A stretch of DNA of 64,000 bases from positions 804,109 through 868,108 of the forward strand of contig NW_027102662.1 of assembly GCF_036373705.1 (NCBI RefSeq), read 5' to 3'. The DNA comes from Amia ocellicauda. Lineage: Eukaryota > Chordata > Actinopteri > Amiiformes > Amiidae. Both the position numbers and the translations under genes were made by a program. Shown piece by piece: positions 1 to 10,522 of the stretch. Position 1 is the first letter of the stretch. Every line of letters starts with the position of its first letter. The notes beneath the pieces were generated by a model. It saw only the letters and a program-made list of their open reading frames with translations. It ran no database searches and was not told where the DNA came from.

Positions 1-1989
1 ACGAGTTTTTAGGCAAGTCTTCAGATTATTTTCATTGACTCAGAGCGTGTTGTGTGCATGTATTGTAAATAAGGCTATAACATTTGTTTTAAGTTCTGTA
101 AAATTATTTTTCAGCCAGTCAACAGGAGTTAATTCCCAACGCTGAGGAGATCATCTGGAACAACGACGGTAAGATTTTTGTGTTTGCGCTCATGGGTTCT
201 TATGTATGGGTGTGTGTGGTTTTGAAGCGGCTCATTAGAGTTATGAAAACGTTTTAATATATATTAATGCCGGTCTCTTTAATTACACAGAAACTATCGA
301 AAGGCCTGTGATTAATGTCTCGACCAAGAGAAGTGGTTGTCCCTAGACAGGCTGTCTGCCGACCGGGTAAGAACTAAACCCCTGTTTGTTTGTATAACGT
401 TTCTGTAAGATGTTTGAGTCCAGTTTTGTTAATTTTAAAAAAATTATCCTGTCTAACAGTATTAAGAAACGTGGTTCGAGACAACGAAAGGCCTTCCACA
501 TCGAGGGCTTGTTTCGTTTTACCTTCGAGAACCGTAACCTTTCAAGAATCTGAAAGGCTGTCAGCCCCGGTATCTGATAGCTGTGAGTATATGTCTGCAG
601 CCTGTAAGAGGTTAAATCTTTTTATAAAGCGGTGTGGTTAAAGGTTAAACATGTCTCTTACCTTCACAGCGGTGCAAAAAGCTAAACCAGCCGAAAAACA
701 TAAGAAACGATTATTCTGTGGAGGTAAGTAAGATCTTTCAAACTTTAATGTTTTTAAAAGGGCTTTGTTTGCACGTTGAGGGCTAATATTTAAGCGATGG
801 GTGACCGTTTCCTGTAGGGCGGGGGGTTCTGGGAAAGATCTTTAGAAGTCCGGACAGATCTAGGCTTGTTTCTGGGGAACGTGTTTAGAAATGACCGATT
901 GTCGTACCGTCTGGATAGGAAGTAAAGCCGTCCGAAAGGGTTTAGTAAGTTGTTTGGCTTATCTCCCGCTATTATACTTCTGTTTTAAAGTGGTTGTAGG
1001 AAAAGGCTTGAAGGTGTTCATTGTATTTAATATTTAAACAGATCGTGAAAACGTTTGTGAAACAGGAAGTCCCGGGATCAGGAAGCGTTAACACTTGGAA
1101 GGTTCGTTTAAAAATGAAATGTTGTTGTGTGTGTGTGTGTTTTATTAACAATATTACAGTTTTTAAAGAAACATTTAAGAAACAGTTTATTTACAGCGGC
1201 TTCTCTGTTTTACATTTATTATCAAGTCCTAATAAATATATTGTCTGTAAATAATAAGGCGTTGTAGTGAATGTCTAAGGCTATTTTCAAAGGTCTAAAA
1301 AAGCTAAAGGTTTTGAATGTCCTGGACATGTTGTTTTAAGTTTGATTTCTGTCGCCGTTTAAAGATGTAAATGTAATGTATATTTTTATTCTTCCCAAGA
1401 CTCTTCTGTGGATGAGCTATTGAGGACAATTACCCCGTCTAAGTGGGATCAAACATCTTCCCCGGTGACATCACCGAGAGGATCCCCCACGGTGGTCTTG
1501 GAGACCCCCCAACATCTACTCAGGCCACAGCCTTCTGGGGGTAATTCAACACCCCAGATTCAGCCCGCCGCATTGTCGGGCGGAACAAATACAGGCATCC
1601 AACAACCTCAGGGGTCGCCGTCAGTCAGGGCTGACACACCACCCAACGACGGCCTGGTTTCAACATCGTCCCCCCAGACCCGTTTCTTGGCTACAGAAAC
1701 GCTGAACAGTACCCCGCGCTTGGCCAGGGTGTCACCGCAAAGGCCTTCTTGGTCTCCGTCCATGAGTATACGCTCGCTCCCTGCCTCCTTCGACCGAGAT
1801 TTACCGGAGCGACCATCCTTTGAAGCTGAGCCAGGCCACCAGCCCCCGGAGCTACTTACTGAAGGTCGTCATGAGTTGCTACATACTTTGTTACAAAATC
1901 AAAGACTTGTGTTAGTGGGGCAAAACCTGCTGATAGAGAGCCAAAACACCCTTATTAATACCCTTACTAACGAATTGTACTGTATTTAA
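1..1989 (+). pseudogene. six-exon spliced left-end gene, copy 1 (partial, frameshifted)
   Basis: Exon ends inferred from splice signals and frame: exon 1 to 12, exon 2 115-168, exon 3 291-366, exon 4 460-582, exon 5 670-723, exon 6 1400-1989. A possible 60-nt cassette exon is at 1042-1101. Every junction is phase 1. Exon 1 starts outside the window and has a GC donor (AG/GCAAGT). Exon 3 lacks 8 nt present in copies 3 and 4, breaking the frame. Exon 6 lacks 12 nt in frame. The product is not recognised; see copy 4 for its features. Confidence 0.65.
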
Positions 1990-2172
1990 TGTTTTAATAG
2001 ACACAAAACGCCTTACTATTGTGGGTTGTTGGAAAAATAAAAAATAAATTAAAAAATGTCCTGACTTGGTAAAAGAACTCACAAACTAAAGGATTATGAA
2101 CAAGCTAGGGCCCCAAAAAGACCTTCCCGAGAGAACATCCCCGGCCCTGTTGTGAACTCCTCTGATGTCCCA

Positions 2173-2970
2173 ATGAACCTGGAACTATTACAAATGATAA
2201 ATGATTTAAATAACCCCCAATTACCACCGATAGAATGTGAATTAACAGACTTACCGGTGAACCCCGACCTGTTACAGATGGTCAATGATCTAAATAACCA
2301 CCTCCCACCGGTAGCGCTTATAGAGGTTCACCCCCTAGTTCACCCCGATTTGTTTGAAATGGTGGAGGCTTTGGAGGAGCTACCCCTACCAAATTCTGCC
2401 CCTATTATAAATGATTTGAGACAATTAGAACACAGGATGGCGGCAGAAGCAGCCATCACTATAGAGGAGGGTCTTGACATTAACCGGTTGGATATCTTTG
2501 AAGGACTTTTACAGGCTTTAAATGAGCCTACTCAAAAAGGGGGTTTTGTAGATGTCAGCAGTGGGGGTGTTCGGAATGTGGAGGGTTCTGAGACTGATAA
2601 GGCTGTGGAGGACATGCTCTGTGAGAATGTAGGGGGTGAAGGCTTTGTTCAAAATGATGATGTGTCCAAGAGTACCAGTGATCCCGTGATTATAGATAGA
2701 CCGGCCTATAACAATTTTGAAATGATTCAGCGTTTTAATTTTGCAGAACTTTTAAATTGTGACAATTATGCAGAAATATTTGTCAACATACACGAGGCCT
2801 TGCAGAAAATGCTTGAACAGGTTGCTGAAAGGGTCAGACCTCGAGATGTTGTACAGTTAGAACTCAGAGGGGATGATTTGTTTAGCAACCTATCTGTAAT
2901 GCTGAGTGGAGATAATTTAGACGTCTGGCTAAAATCGAAGCGTTATTGCAAAGTAACGCAGCCATCATAG
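2173..2970 (+). CDS. N-terminal polymerase-region ORF, copy 1
   Basis: The frame is open from 2065, but the first ATG is at 2173 (265 aa). The first 90 residues hold three imperfect repeats: NLELLQMINDLNN, NPDLLQMVNDLNN and HPDLFEMVEALEEL. An acidic linker follows, then a helical region. It ends 25 nt inside the downstream polymerase frame. From the known size and N-terminal pattern of Polinton polymerases I infer that this is the detached N-terminal part of pol, separated by a 1-nt shift near 2925-2945 shared by all copies. A separate protein is the alternative. Confidence 0.6.
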   Translation: MNLELLQMINDLNNPQLPPIECELTDLPVNPDLLQMVNDLNNHLPPVALIEVHPLVHPDLFEMVEALEELPLPNSAPIINDLRQLEHRMAAEAAITIEEGLDINRLDIFEGLLQALNEPTQKGGFVDVSSGGVRNVEGSETDKAVEDMLCENVGGEGFVQNDDVSKSTSDPVIIDRPAYNNFEMIQRFNFAELLNCDNYAEIFVNIHEALQKMLEQVAERVRPRDVVQLELRGDDLFSNLSVMLSGDNLDVWLKSKRYCKVTQPS

Positions 2971-5900
2971 CTGATGAAAGTCTGTCTCTGGTAATGAATG
3001 TGGTTCGTAACCCTGAGGGTGGGGCGCTTAGAAGACTGTCGAAATGCTTGAAGAACGACATAATTAGGACCAAGCTCAGGCAATTAGTGGTGAGTTCCAG
3101 TGGGGACAATAAGCTCTGTTTTGCTTACAGTTTAATAAAACTACTCACCCCCGACATGCCTGAACCCCAAGCTCTGCAAGAGGCTTTAATGCTTCATCAG
3201 AGGGCCGGCTTAAACTCTCAACAGATGGTTGCCTTTTCAGACATCACCAAGTTTGAGGAGTTGTTGTCTTTAAAAATTGTTGTGTGGTACCGTTGTGAGG
3301 TAAAGGAAGTATTTGTGAAATTTCAGACACATCCTGAAACCCATACACAGACACTGTTTCTCTTCCTAAGTGATAGTCATTACTTTGGAATAAAGAGTTT
3401 GACGGCTTTTTTGGGTTGTTCGTATGTTTGTCATTGTTGTTATAAGGCCTTCAATGATAAGCTTAAGCACCGCTGTGACGGTTACTGTAACGTCTGATTC
3501 AATCCGCAATGTTGTAAGGGTTTGGCCCCTACCATCCGATGAAAAGATTGCTTAAGGATTTGTCTCTCTGCGTTCTGTTTTTCCGAGCATAAGGTACAGA
3601 GGGCCGCTTCTGAGGGGGTTAAAAAACTGAGTTATTGTGATCAAACTAAATATTGCCCGCAGTGTTGCCTCCAGTACCGTTTTCATGAGGTTAAACCACA
3701 CAAATGTCTGGAGCCGAGATGCAGGATCTGTAATGCTGATTTAACCCCGGGGTCCGAACACCAGTGCTTTATTCAGCCGGTTAAAAAGGAGCCGCCGCAC
3801 AATTATAATTAATTATATACACTGTATTGACATGTTGGATCGTGAGTGGTCAGCTAGCGGTGAGAGTTGTGTCAGGGATTTCTTTACGCGGTATCGCGGT
3901 CCAAAATACCTCAATTACACATTTATTGCCCACAATGCTAAGGGTTATGATTCTTACATTTTGATGAAGTATCTGGTGGAAAATGGGGTGACCCCAAAAA
4001 TAATAGCTCAGGGTAGCAAGATCATGTGTTTCACCGACGAAGCTTTCAACTAACGTTACATAGACTCGTTAAATTTCCTCCCCATGAAATTGAGCGCTTT
4101 GCCTAAGGCTCTGGGTTTTGAGGCTCAGAAGAAAGGTTGGTTCTGCCATTTTTTTAATACTAAGGACACTCAAAATTATCGAGGGTCCTACCCGCCCGCC
4201 TCTTATTATGGGGTTGTTACTATGATGTCTCATGAGAGGGAGGAATTCTTTAAATGGTACAATACGGTTAAGGGAGGTGTTTTTGATTTCCGAGAAGAGA
4301 TGGCCGCTTATTGTAAAAATGATGTGGTGATCCTTAAAGAAGCCTGTGTGCGTTTCTGCGCCGAGGTTATCAACACATCGGGTCTCGACCCTTTGCAAAG
4401 TGTGACCATAGCGTCTCTCTGCATGAAAATGTATCGGTCCAATTTCTTGCAGAAAAACACTATAGCGGTCACCACTTCTGACAACTATCGTGCTAGACAA
4501 AAGAACTTTTCGACTGTCTCCATACAGTGGCTGGAATACCTGAGTGCCCGGGATAACATCTTCATCAGACATGCTTTAAATCAAGGGGAAGTCAAAAGCC
4601 TTACTACTTAGACGGTTTTAGCGACGTGTTCGGGCGGCGTACCGCTTATGAGTTTGCTGGTTGTATTTACCATGGCTGTCCTCAGTGCTTCGACCCAAAC
4701 ACCTTTAACCCCGTAACACAAAAACTCTGCGGTGATATGTACTATGATTTCCAGGAACGAATTGAAACTTTAAAAAACACCTATGGTTTGAACGTGCTGG
4801 TGATTTGGGAACACGAGTGGACGACCCTGAAGCAACAGGATGCGGGGGTACAACGGTTTATGGAAACCTTGGACTTTCCTGAACGTCTAGAGCCCCGGGA
4901 TGCGTTATTTGGGGGTCGTACCAACGCCCTCTGTTTACATTATGAGGTAAAGGAGGGTGAGAGAGTAGATTACTATGATTTCACCAGTCTGTACCCTTAT
5001 GTCAACAAGACCAAAATGTACCCGGTGGGGCGTCCAACCATTGTTTATCGTGACTTTCTCGAAATCGGACATTACTTTGGTTTGATCAAAGTCACCATGT
5101 ACCCTCCTCGCGAGCTGTTCTTACACGTGTTGCCTTACAGTTGTTCGGGAAAATTGATGTTCCCTCTGTGTAGAACGTGTGTGGAAACTGAAAATCAAAC
5201 TACCTCTTGTCTGCACAGTGATGAAGAGAGAGCGCTGACGGGTGTCTGGTGTAGCATTGAGCTTGACAAGGCGGTGGAGAAAGGTTACAGAGTCGGTAAG
5301 GTGTATGAGGTTTGGCATTTTTCTGAAAAACCTGATACTCTTTTTGCTGATTACATTATGACCCATCTGAAAGGGAAACAGGAGGCATCGGGCTATCCCT
5401 CATGGTGTGTTGACTCCGCGGCCAAAGAGCGATATGTTCAGCAATATTTTGAAAAGGAAGGGATCTGTCTAGAGCTGGGGAACATAACTGTAAACCCCGC
5501 CAAGAGACAAATGTCCAAACTGATTTTAAACAGTCTGTGGGGTAAGTTTGGGGAAAGAAATTACCGTCTAAACACAACCTTGATTAAAACCCCTAAACAG
5601 TTTATAGAATTTATGTTTACCAAACAACATGCAGTATCACACTTTCAATTCTTAAATGACCACGTGGCACAGGTCCAGTGGAGGGCCCCTAAAGATTTCC
5701 CCACCAAACAGGGGAACGTTAATGTTTTCATAGCGGTTTTTACCACGGCTTACGCCCAGCTTGAACTGTACAACTTAATGGATCAGTTGCAGGAACGCAC
5801 GCTCTATCAAGATACTGACTCTGTAATCTTTGTCACCAGGCCAGGGGATTGGGTCCCTCCCCTCGGGGACTACCTTGGGGAGTTAACGAGTGAACTAGAT

Positions 5901-6233
5901 CCTCAGGACCACATAGTGGAGTTTGTTTCAGGGGGTCCTAAGACTTACGCATACAGAACGGCTGCGGGTAAGACCTGTATGAAAGTTAAGGGTTTCACTC
6001 TGAACCACTGTAACATCAAGCTCATTAACATCAAGTCTCTGACGACCCTGGTAGAAAGTTTTTTAACCGAGAAAGACGCGCCTCCTCGTGAGATTATTAC
6101 AGCCGGAAATCAGATCTATCGCAATAAAAAGGGGTACACGTTGTAAAATAGATCACTAAACAAATGGTTCAGGGTGGTGTACAATAAAAGAGTGTTGAAG
6201 ACTGATTATACCACTCTGCCTTATGGATATTAG
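2946..6233 (+). pseudogene. polB: protein-primed family B DNA polymerase, copy 1 (heavily broken)
   Basis: Catalytic motifs are readable: motif A (DFTSLYP, near 4978), motif B (K..LILNSLWGKFGER, near 5515) and motif C (DTDS, near 5812). The N-terminal part is Cys-rich, as in Polinton polymerases. Lesions: TGA in place of Tyr/Cys-region codons at 3495 and 3539, a ~47-nt deletion at about 3805 removing the Exo I motif, the shared TAA at 4051-4053, a 4-nt deletion near 4593, and a TAA at 6144-6146 that removes the last ~29 codons. The end overlaps the ATPase start by 11 bp. It would replicate the element in the nucleus. Confidence 0.9.
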
Positions 6234-6894
6234 CGGTGGTTTTGATAACAGACTTCAACACCCTTTCTCCTGTATTATAGCCGGTCCCTCCAATTCGGGG
6301 AAGAGCTATCTTATAAAGAACATCATAGAAGATGTGGACGCAACCGTGTCCCAAGCTCTTGACAACATAGTGTGGTGTTACTCTTGCTGGCAACCTCTCT
6401 ACGATGATTTGGCTTCGAAAAAAAATAATCTGAAATTTGTGCAAGGTCTCCCCGCCTCGTTGTGTGACGATGACTTGTTCCCGCCCGGTCAAACTAATCT
6501 AGTGATCCTTGATGACCTGATGGAGCAGGCCGGTGACAACAGTGAAGTGGAAAAAGCTTTCACAAAGTACACTCATCATAGGAATTTAAGTATTATTTAT
6601 TTAGTTCAAAATCTATTTTTTCAAGGTAAAAAAAGCCGCACTATTAATTTAAATGCCAATGATATAATTCTTTTTAAAAACCCCAGAGATAAACTACAGG
6701 TCACCGTCGTGGCTCGTCAAATGTACCCTAACCAGACCAAGTTCTTTTTGGAGGCATTTGAGGATGCCACCAAAAAACCCTACGGGTACTTGATTGCGGA
6801 CTTAAAAGCACAAACCCCAGAAGACTTTCGCCTCAGAACAGGTTTGTGCCCGCCCGATTGGCCGGCAGTGTATGTGCTAAAGAAAAGGAAATAA
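6223..6894 (+). CDS. FtsK/HerA-type packaging ATPase, copy 1
   Basis: 223 aa, starting at the ATG that overlaps the polymerase stop. Walker A is GPSNSGKS at residues 21-28, and Walker B is LVILDD at about 93-98. It belongs to the A32-like DNA-packaging ATPases of Polintons and related viruses, which pump DNA into preformed capsids. Open and full length. It differs from the other copies at NLNANDI (elsewhere NLYANYI). Confidence 0.9.
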   Translation: MDISGGFDNRLQHPFSCIIAGPSNSGKSYLIKNIIEDVDATVSQALDNIVWCYSCWQPLYDDLASKKNNLKFVQGLPASLCDDDLFPPGQTNLVILDDLMEQAGDNSEVEKAFTKYTHHRNLSIIYLVQNLFFQGKKSRTINLNANDIILFKNPRDKLQVTVVARQMYPNQTKFFLEAFEDATKKPYGYLIADLKAQTPEDFRLRTGLCPPDWPAVYVLKKRK

Positions 6895-6900
6895 ATAAGA

Positions 6901-7236
6901 ATGTCTGTTCGGATTAAAAGAAATCTGCCGCTTTTGCAAATGTTATTTGAGGGGAGCCCGCGCCATAGGAAAGCTGTGCTGGCAGGGGCCCCCTCGGATT
7001 TGATCGAGACCCTGTGTGAAATAGCTTTTAACATCTTACGCGGTAATATACCCCTAACCCCTTCTCAACATTCTAAACTCAAAAAACAAAAAGCGGTTAT
7101 CAAGATCATCGCTAATAAGAAGTATTCTATTAAAAGAAAAAGAAAGAAGATTAATCAAACCGGGGGTTTTATAGTACCGCTGTTGAGCATAGCCGTGCCT
7201 TTCCTAACCAGTCTTCTAGCTTCCAGAGTGGGTTAA
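6901..7236 (+). CDS. 111-aa basic protein with hydrophobic C-terminus, copy 1
   Basis: Starts 6 bp after the ATPase stop. Residues ~25-55 form a helical conserved-looking region (LIETLCEIAFNILRGNIPL). A basic stretch KRKRKK at ~80-86 is followed by a Gly-Gly turn and a hydrophobic tail (PLLSIAVPFLTSLL). Similar small ORFs occur beside the ATPase in Mavericks (from memory). A membrane-active or DNA-binding virion peptide is possible by analogy with small adenovirus core proteins; function not established. It is open in all four copies. Confidence 0.75.
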   Translation: MSVRIKRNLPLLQMLFEGSPRHRKAVLAGAPSDLIETLCEIAFNILRGNIPLTPSQHSKLKKQKAVIKIIANKKYSIKRKRKKINQTGGFIVPLLSIAVPFLTSLLASRVG

Positions 7237-7238
7237 TA

Positions 7239-7982
7239 ATGGAATATCCTCAGAAAATGTTTTTGATCCCTCAGGAGCAGCTTGAGAAACTGAGAAAAAA
7301 TGTTTTCGGGCCAGAGCCCATTAGACAAACGGCCGAAAACAACCTGAACTCTGAAATGAAAGCTATACAGGCCAGGGCCGATTTAAATCAGTATTCCAAA
7401 GCCCAGTTGTATACCAACACTTTACAGCGCTACCTCCGTCTGGTTAGACAGGGTGAAAAAGATCAAAACATTTTAACTTTAACCATGGCCTCTCAAGAAA
7501 ATGGTTCTGGGGCTGATGCGGGAGGTACGGTTGATAAAGATGTTGCGGTGACCGAACCTGTTGAGAGTTCAGAGGGAGGTGTTGTAACGGATGTTTTGAG
7601 AAACATGCCGGCCAGAAGCAAAAGACATGCAGAATATATCCTGCACAAAATGGTTCAGAAACCGCGGGTAACGGCTTGGAATGAACAGGGTGAATTTGTT
7701 TTTAAAGGACAACTGATCAAAGGTTCACACATGTTTGATTTGTTGAAGAGTGTCACTAGCACTAATAAGGTACCCGATAGTCGCCGACCTGTAGGCTGGA
7801 ATGCTTTCCTACAGGCGATGGCCTGTCTGAACATGCCCCAATCCACAGTTCCTAACCAGGAAACGCGACAAAAAATCCGTCTGTGTAAAGAGGTGGAGCC
7901 TGATCTGACTCCGATATCTCATTACTCTGACCGTGCTGAGCGACCATCCTCAGGATCTATCCATCGTTGGGAAGCTTTTTAA
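7239..7982 (+). CDS. 247-aa uncharacterised Maverick protein, copy 1
   Basis: Begins 2 bp after the 111-aa gene. The N-terminal ~80 residues are helical and charged (QEQLEKLRKNV.., AQLYTNTLQRYLRLVRQGEKD). A Gly/Asp/Glu-rich linker follows. A C-terminal domain at ~145-210 includes TAWNEQGEFVFKG, SHMFDLLKSV and GWNAFLQAMACLNMP. I recall the same C-terminal pattern in other Maverick-linked ORFs but know no function. Last gene of the rightward block. Confidence 0.75.
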   Translation: MEYPQKMFLIPQEQLEKLRKNVFGPEPIRQTAENNLNSEMKAIQARADLNQYSKAQLYTNTLQRYLRLVRQGEKDQNILTLTMASQENGSGADAGGTVDKDVAVTEPVESSEGGVVTDVLRNMPARSKRHAEYILHKMVQKPRVTAWNEQGEFVFKGQLIKGSHMFDLLKSVTSTNKVPDSRRPVGWNAFLQAMACLNMPQSTVPNQETRQKIRLCKEVEPDLTPISHYSDRAERPSSGSIHRWEAF

Positions 7983-8162
7983 TCTCATGTTTTTATTTGT
8001 CTCCCCTGTAAATAATGACCCGACAAACAATTTTTTTTTTTATTTATTTATTTTTCAAATGTTGTACATTTATTTATAACATAACCCCTGCTTTGTATAA
8101 GAATTGTATTGAATAAAAACAAAAACTAATGATTCAAAGGCTGTTTTCATTATTTTTTCACC
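7983..8162. terminator. convergent poly(A) region, copy 1
   Basis: Lies between the ends of the rightward and leftward genes. AATAAA at 8112-8117 serves the plus strand, and TTTATT motifs (AATAAA on the minus strand) serve the leftward transcripts. A T-rich tract at about 8030-8052 varies in length between copies. Confidence 0.6.
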
Positions 8163-8735
8163 TTAACACGCATGACATCTTTTAAAATCCTCACAAGAAC
8201 ACCCCATCTGTATACATGGCTGGCCAGGGTCGTAAGTCATTGTGTTATAAGGGGGGGTCCACAGTGTCCTGACAAACTCTGCCACTTTTTTATCATTTTG
8301 GCCTAAATCCTCACTGTACAAGGCCATAATATCGGGGTATGACCTTCCATTAGATCTATGATATAAGAAAAACACACAGTGTTGACCACAAGTGAAGGTC
8401 TGAAGACTTTGTACTTGACGACCGCTGTAAATGGTTTCTTGACAGTTGTTGAGCAGAAAGTTATTGATCTTCCGAGGGAAAGGTCTGAAATCCGGGGGGT
8501 TTGCATAGGAATCAAAAAATTCACCACGGTGGTCCTCCCTTAGATAAATAGCCAGCCAATGTTCTCCGGGCATGTTTTTAGGGTATGTGTTGATTATGTA
8601 CATTGCAGGTAAATTCTTGATCTTAAATTTAGGCAGCTGATCGCAGGCGTAGACTCCTTGAAACAGTTTCCGTGAGCCGGCCAGGGCATTCATGATGTGG
8701 TTGAGCTCTCTGGTGTTCATTTTAATAATAATCAT
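8163..8735 (-). CDS. adenain-like cysteine protease, copy 1
   Basis: 190 aa from the first ATG; a second ATG is 5 codons in. Catalytic elements of the adenovirus protease/Ulp1 fold are visible: His in GEHWLAIYL (~59), Asp in EFFDSYA (~75), Gln ~112 and Cys in TCGQHC (~116). It would process capsid precursors during maturation. The first ATG lies inside the major capsid gene (14-bp overlap). It ends in a Cys-rich tail (CSCEDFKRCHAC). Confidence 0.9.
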   Translation of the reverse strand: MIIIKMNTRELNHIMNALAGSRKLFQGVYACDQLPKFKIKNLPAMYIINTYPKNMPGEHWLAIYLREDHRGEFFDSYANPPDFRPFPRKINNFLLNNCQETIYSGRQVQSLQTFTCGQHCVFFLYHRSNGRSYPDIMALYSEDLGQNDKKVAEFVRTLWTPPYNTMTYDPGQPCIQMGCSCEDFKRCHAC

Positions 8736-10029
8736 ACAGAACGTTTCTCCTCTGATTCACCTCAATAATGTTGTCAAACACAGCATACACGACCATATTT
8801 ACAGTGCGTGGTAGAGGCTGCTTGAAACGCATCTCCAAACGCATATTGCCCGTCTTCATCAGTGAAAAATGTTGTCCACACTCTTCGTCAGGGGTCAGGT
8901 TGAAACCGTACAAGGTGTAACCGCTGCAGTATTCCCGGCGATCGATCAGTAGAGTTTGATCCTTGAGATGGCGACCCGTGGCCAGTACTAGACTGTAATA
9001 TTCACGAACCGCATTGCCGTTTTCAAAGTCAGCTTGAAAAGGTCTGGATGGAACCTGCACACCATCGACGTACAACGCTATAAATTCCGCATTATAATCT
9101 TTAAAGTTAAAGGGGTTCTTGTTGTAAACCCCGGTAAATGCATCATTATCCATGAGGCCTATAATAACCTGTTTTGGGAGCTGTCCTAGAAACAGATTCT
9201 CCTGGTTCATCACCCGTGTCCCTGCGGGGATTCTGTGGACTTTCATATAGACTCTTTCGATCGGGTACTCGGCGTTTGCCGTCATTAACGCCTGCGCGTG
9301 TCCTAGTTTAACCGCCGGGGAGACGGACACTTTTTTCACAAACAGCGAGGCCGATAATATGGTCAGTTTATATTTTTCAGTATCAGGGGTCATCAGACAA
9401 AAAGCACTTTTACTACGGATCATTTTAATTTTAATGTCTACCCCGTTGAGCATGAGTTTTTCTTGGAAAAATATGTCTGCATGGATATGCCCCATTAGCT
9501 CAAAGGTCCTCCCTTCTGTTGAAGAGGCCGTTCTTTTTTGCAAACCCTTATTGAGTCCCTCTGGATCCTTGTCGTCCATAGCTTCCGGGATGTCTTTGAA
9601 GAAAAGGCCGGGGCTGAACTGTTTGCTTAGGGTCTCCTCACTATAATTAAGTATACACTCCATCATGGCTCTATAGGGGTAAGTATTGCTGCTTTGACTA
9701 ATGAGCCGATCTCCCAGGGTCACATCCACCTGTGAAAACATGGTGGCCACCGGGTAATTGATGACCCCAGCGTTGGTCGTCTTCTCGATTGCATCGCCAT
9801 CCTCATCAGTCACTTTACAGTTCATTAAAATAAATGTGTTATTCAAATCAATATAATCCTCGCCATTGCCAGCTATAAAAAACTCCAGAGGGGCCGTGTC
9901 TGAAATTGCAGAAAGAGGGGGAATCTCTACATATATGCTCTTATCTATACTCGTTTGAGTGTGTGGAACTGTAAACAGATCCAGTTCTGATTTGACGCAT
10001 TCTTCCGATAGACTGTGGAAAAAAGACAT
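8722..10029 (-). CDS. major capsid protein (hexon-like, double jelly-roll), copy 1
   Basis: 435 aa, with the length and pattern of Polinton/adintovirus major capsid proteins. The N-terminal region reads ...KSIYVEIPPLSAIS, and later come FIAGNGEDYIDLNNT and a conserved C-terminal LYGFNLTPDE and NMRLEMRFKQPL. Such proteins form trimeric capsomers of an icosahedral shell. The start lies 2 bp after the core-protein frame. No disabling change seen. Confidence 0.88.
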   Translation of the reverse strand: MSFFHSLSEECVKSELDLFTVPHTQTSIDKSIYVEIPPLSAISDTAPLEFFIAGNGEDYIDLNNTFILMNCKVTDEDGDAIEKTTNAGVINYPVATMFSQVDVTLGDRLISQSSNTYPYRAMMECILNYSEETLSKQFSPGLFFKDIPEAMDDKDPEGLNKGLQKRTASSTEGRTFELMGHIHADIFFQEKLMLNGVDIKIKMIRSKSAFCLMTPDTEKYKLTILSASLFVKKVSVSPAVKLGHAQALMTANAEYPIERVYMKVHRIPAGTRVMNQENLFLGQLPKQVIIGLMDNDAFTGVYNKNPFNFKDYNAEFIALYVDGVQVPSRPFQADFENGNAVREYYSLVLATGRHLKDQTLLIDRREYCSGYTLYGFNLTPDEECGQHFSLMKTGNMRLEMRFKQPLPRTVNMVVYAVFDNIIEVNQRRNVLYDYY

Positions 10030-10031
10030 GT

Positions 10032-10521
10032 TTAAAAGATGTATCCTGAGGCTCTATTTTTCTTTCTTTGAGACTTTCTTTTTGCAGGTTTTTTCTTGTG
10101 CTGCTTCCTTCTCCGAGTGTTTCCACGATATGTTGGAGAATGAGAGATTCTTCGTTTTTTGTTAGCCATGGATCTTTGTCGCCCCCTGGTGGACACATGC
10201 TGTTTCTTCTTTTACCCCCCCTCCTCGCCATTACCATGAGACCCGAACCCTCCTGATGCTCATGGCTAGCTGCCCGGTTCATAACATTGGTGAACACGTC
10301 ACTAACAATATTTTTAGCCAATGATTTCAAGTGGGGTCTGGCTATAGCAAAGCCTCTCTTAAGCAGGGGTATGGCCATTCTAAAGAGACCACGAAAGAGT
10401 CCTCCTAGACCGGCGCCATACATTGTGGGGGCTCCTACAATACCGGGCAAGCCGTTCCATCTTGCATCTTGTAATAATCCACATAGGCGCTAGGATCTAC
10501 ATAACCCCTCGAGGTAGCCAT
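10032..10521 (-). pseudogene. basic core-like virion protein, copy 1 (two frameshifts)
   Basis: Compared with copy 3, one shift lies near 10460 (TTCCATCTTGC where copy 3 has TTCCCGGCTTGC) and a 2-nt insertion near 10183 destroys the Arg/Lys-rich C-terminus. A chance ORF then runs on into the capsid gene. Confidence 0.8.
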
Positions 10522-10522
10522 T

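Noticed and set aside
1021-1254. 77-codon ORF in the left-end gene region
   Set aside because: Begins at TTG, runs through the cassette exon in another frame and a TG repeat. The splice model explains the region better.
4069-4572. 167-codon minus-strand ORF opposite the polymerase, conserved in all copies
   Set aside because: It lies entirely antisense to the Exo III and inter-motif region of pol. Its conservation follows from the copies being near identical, and it has no family features.
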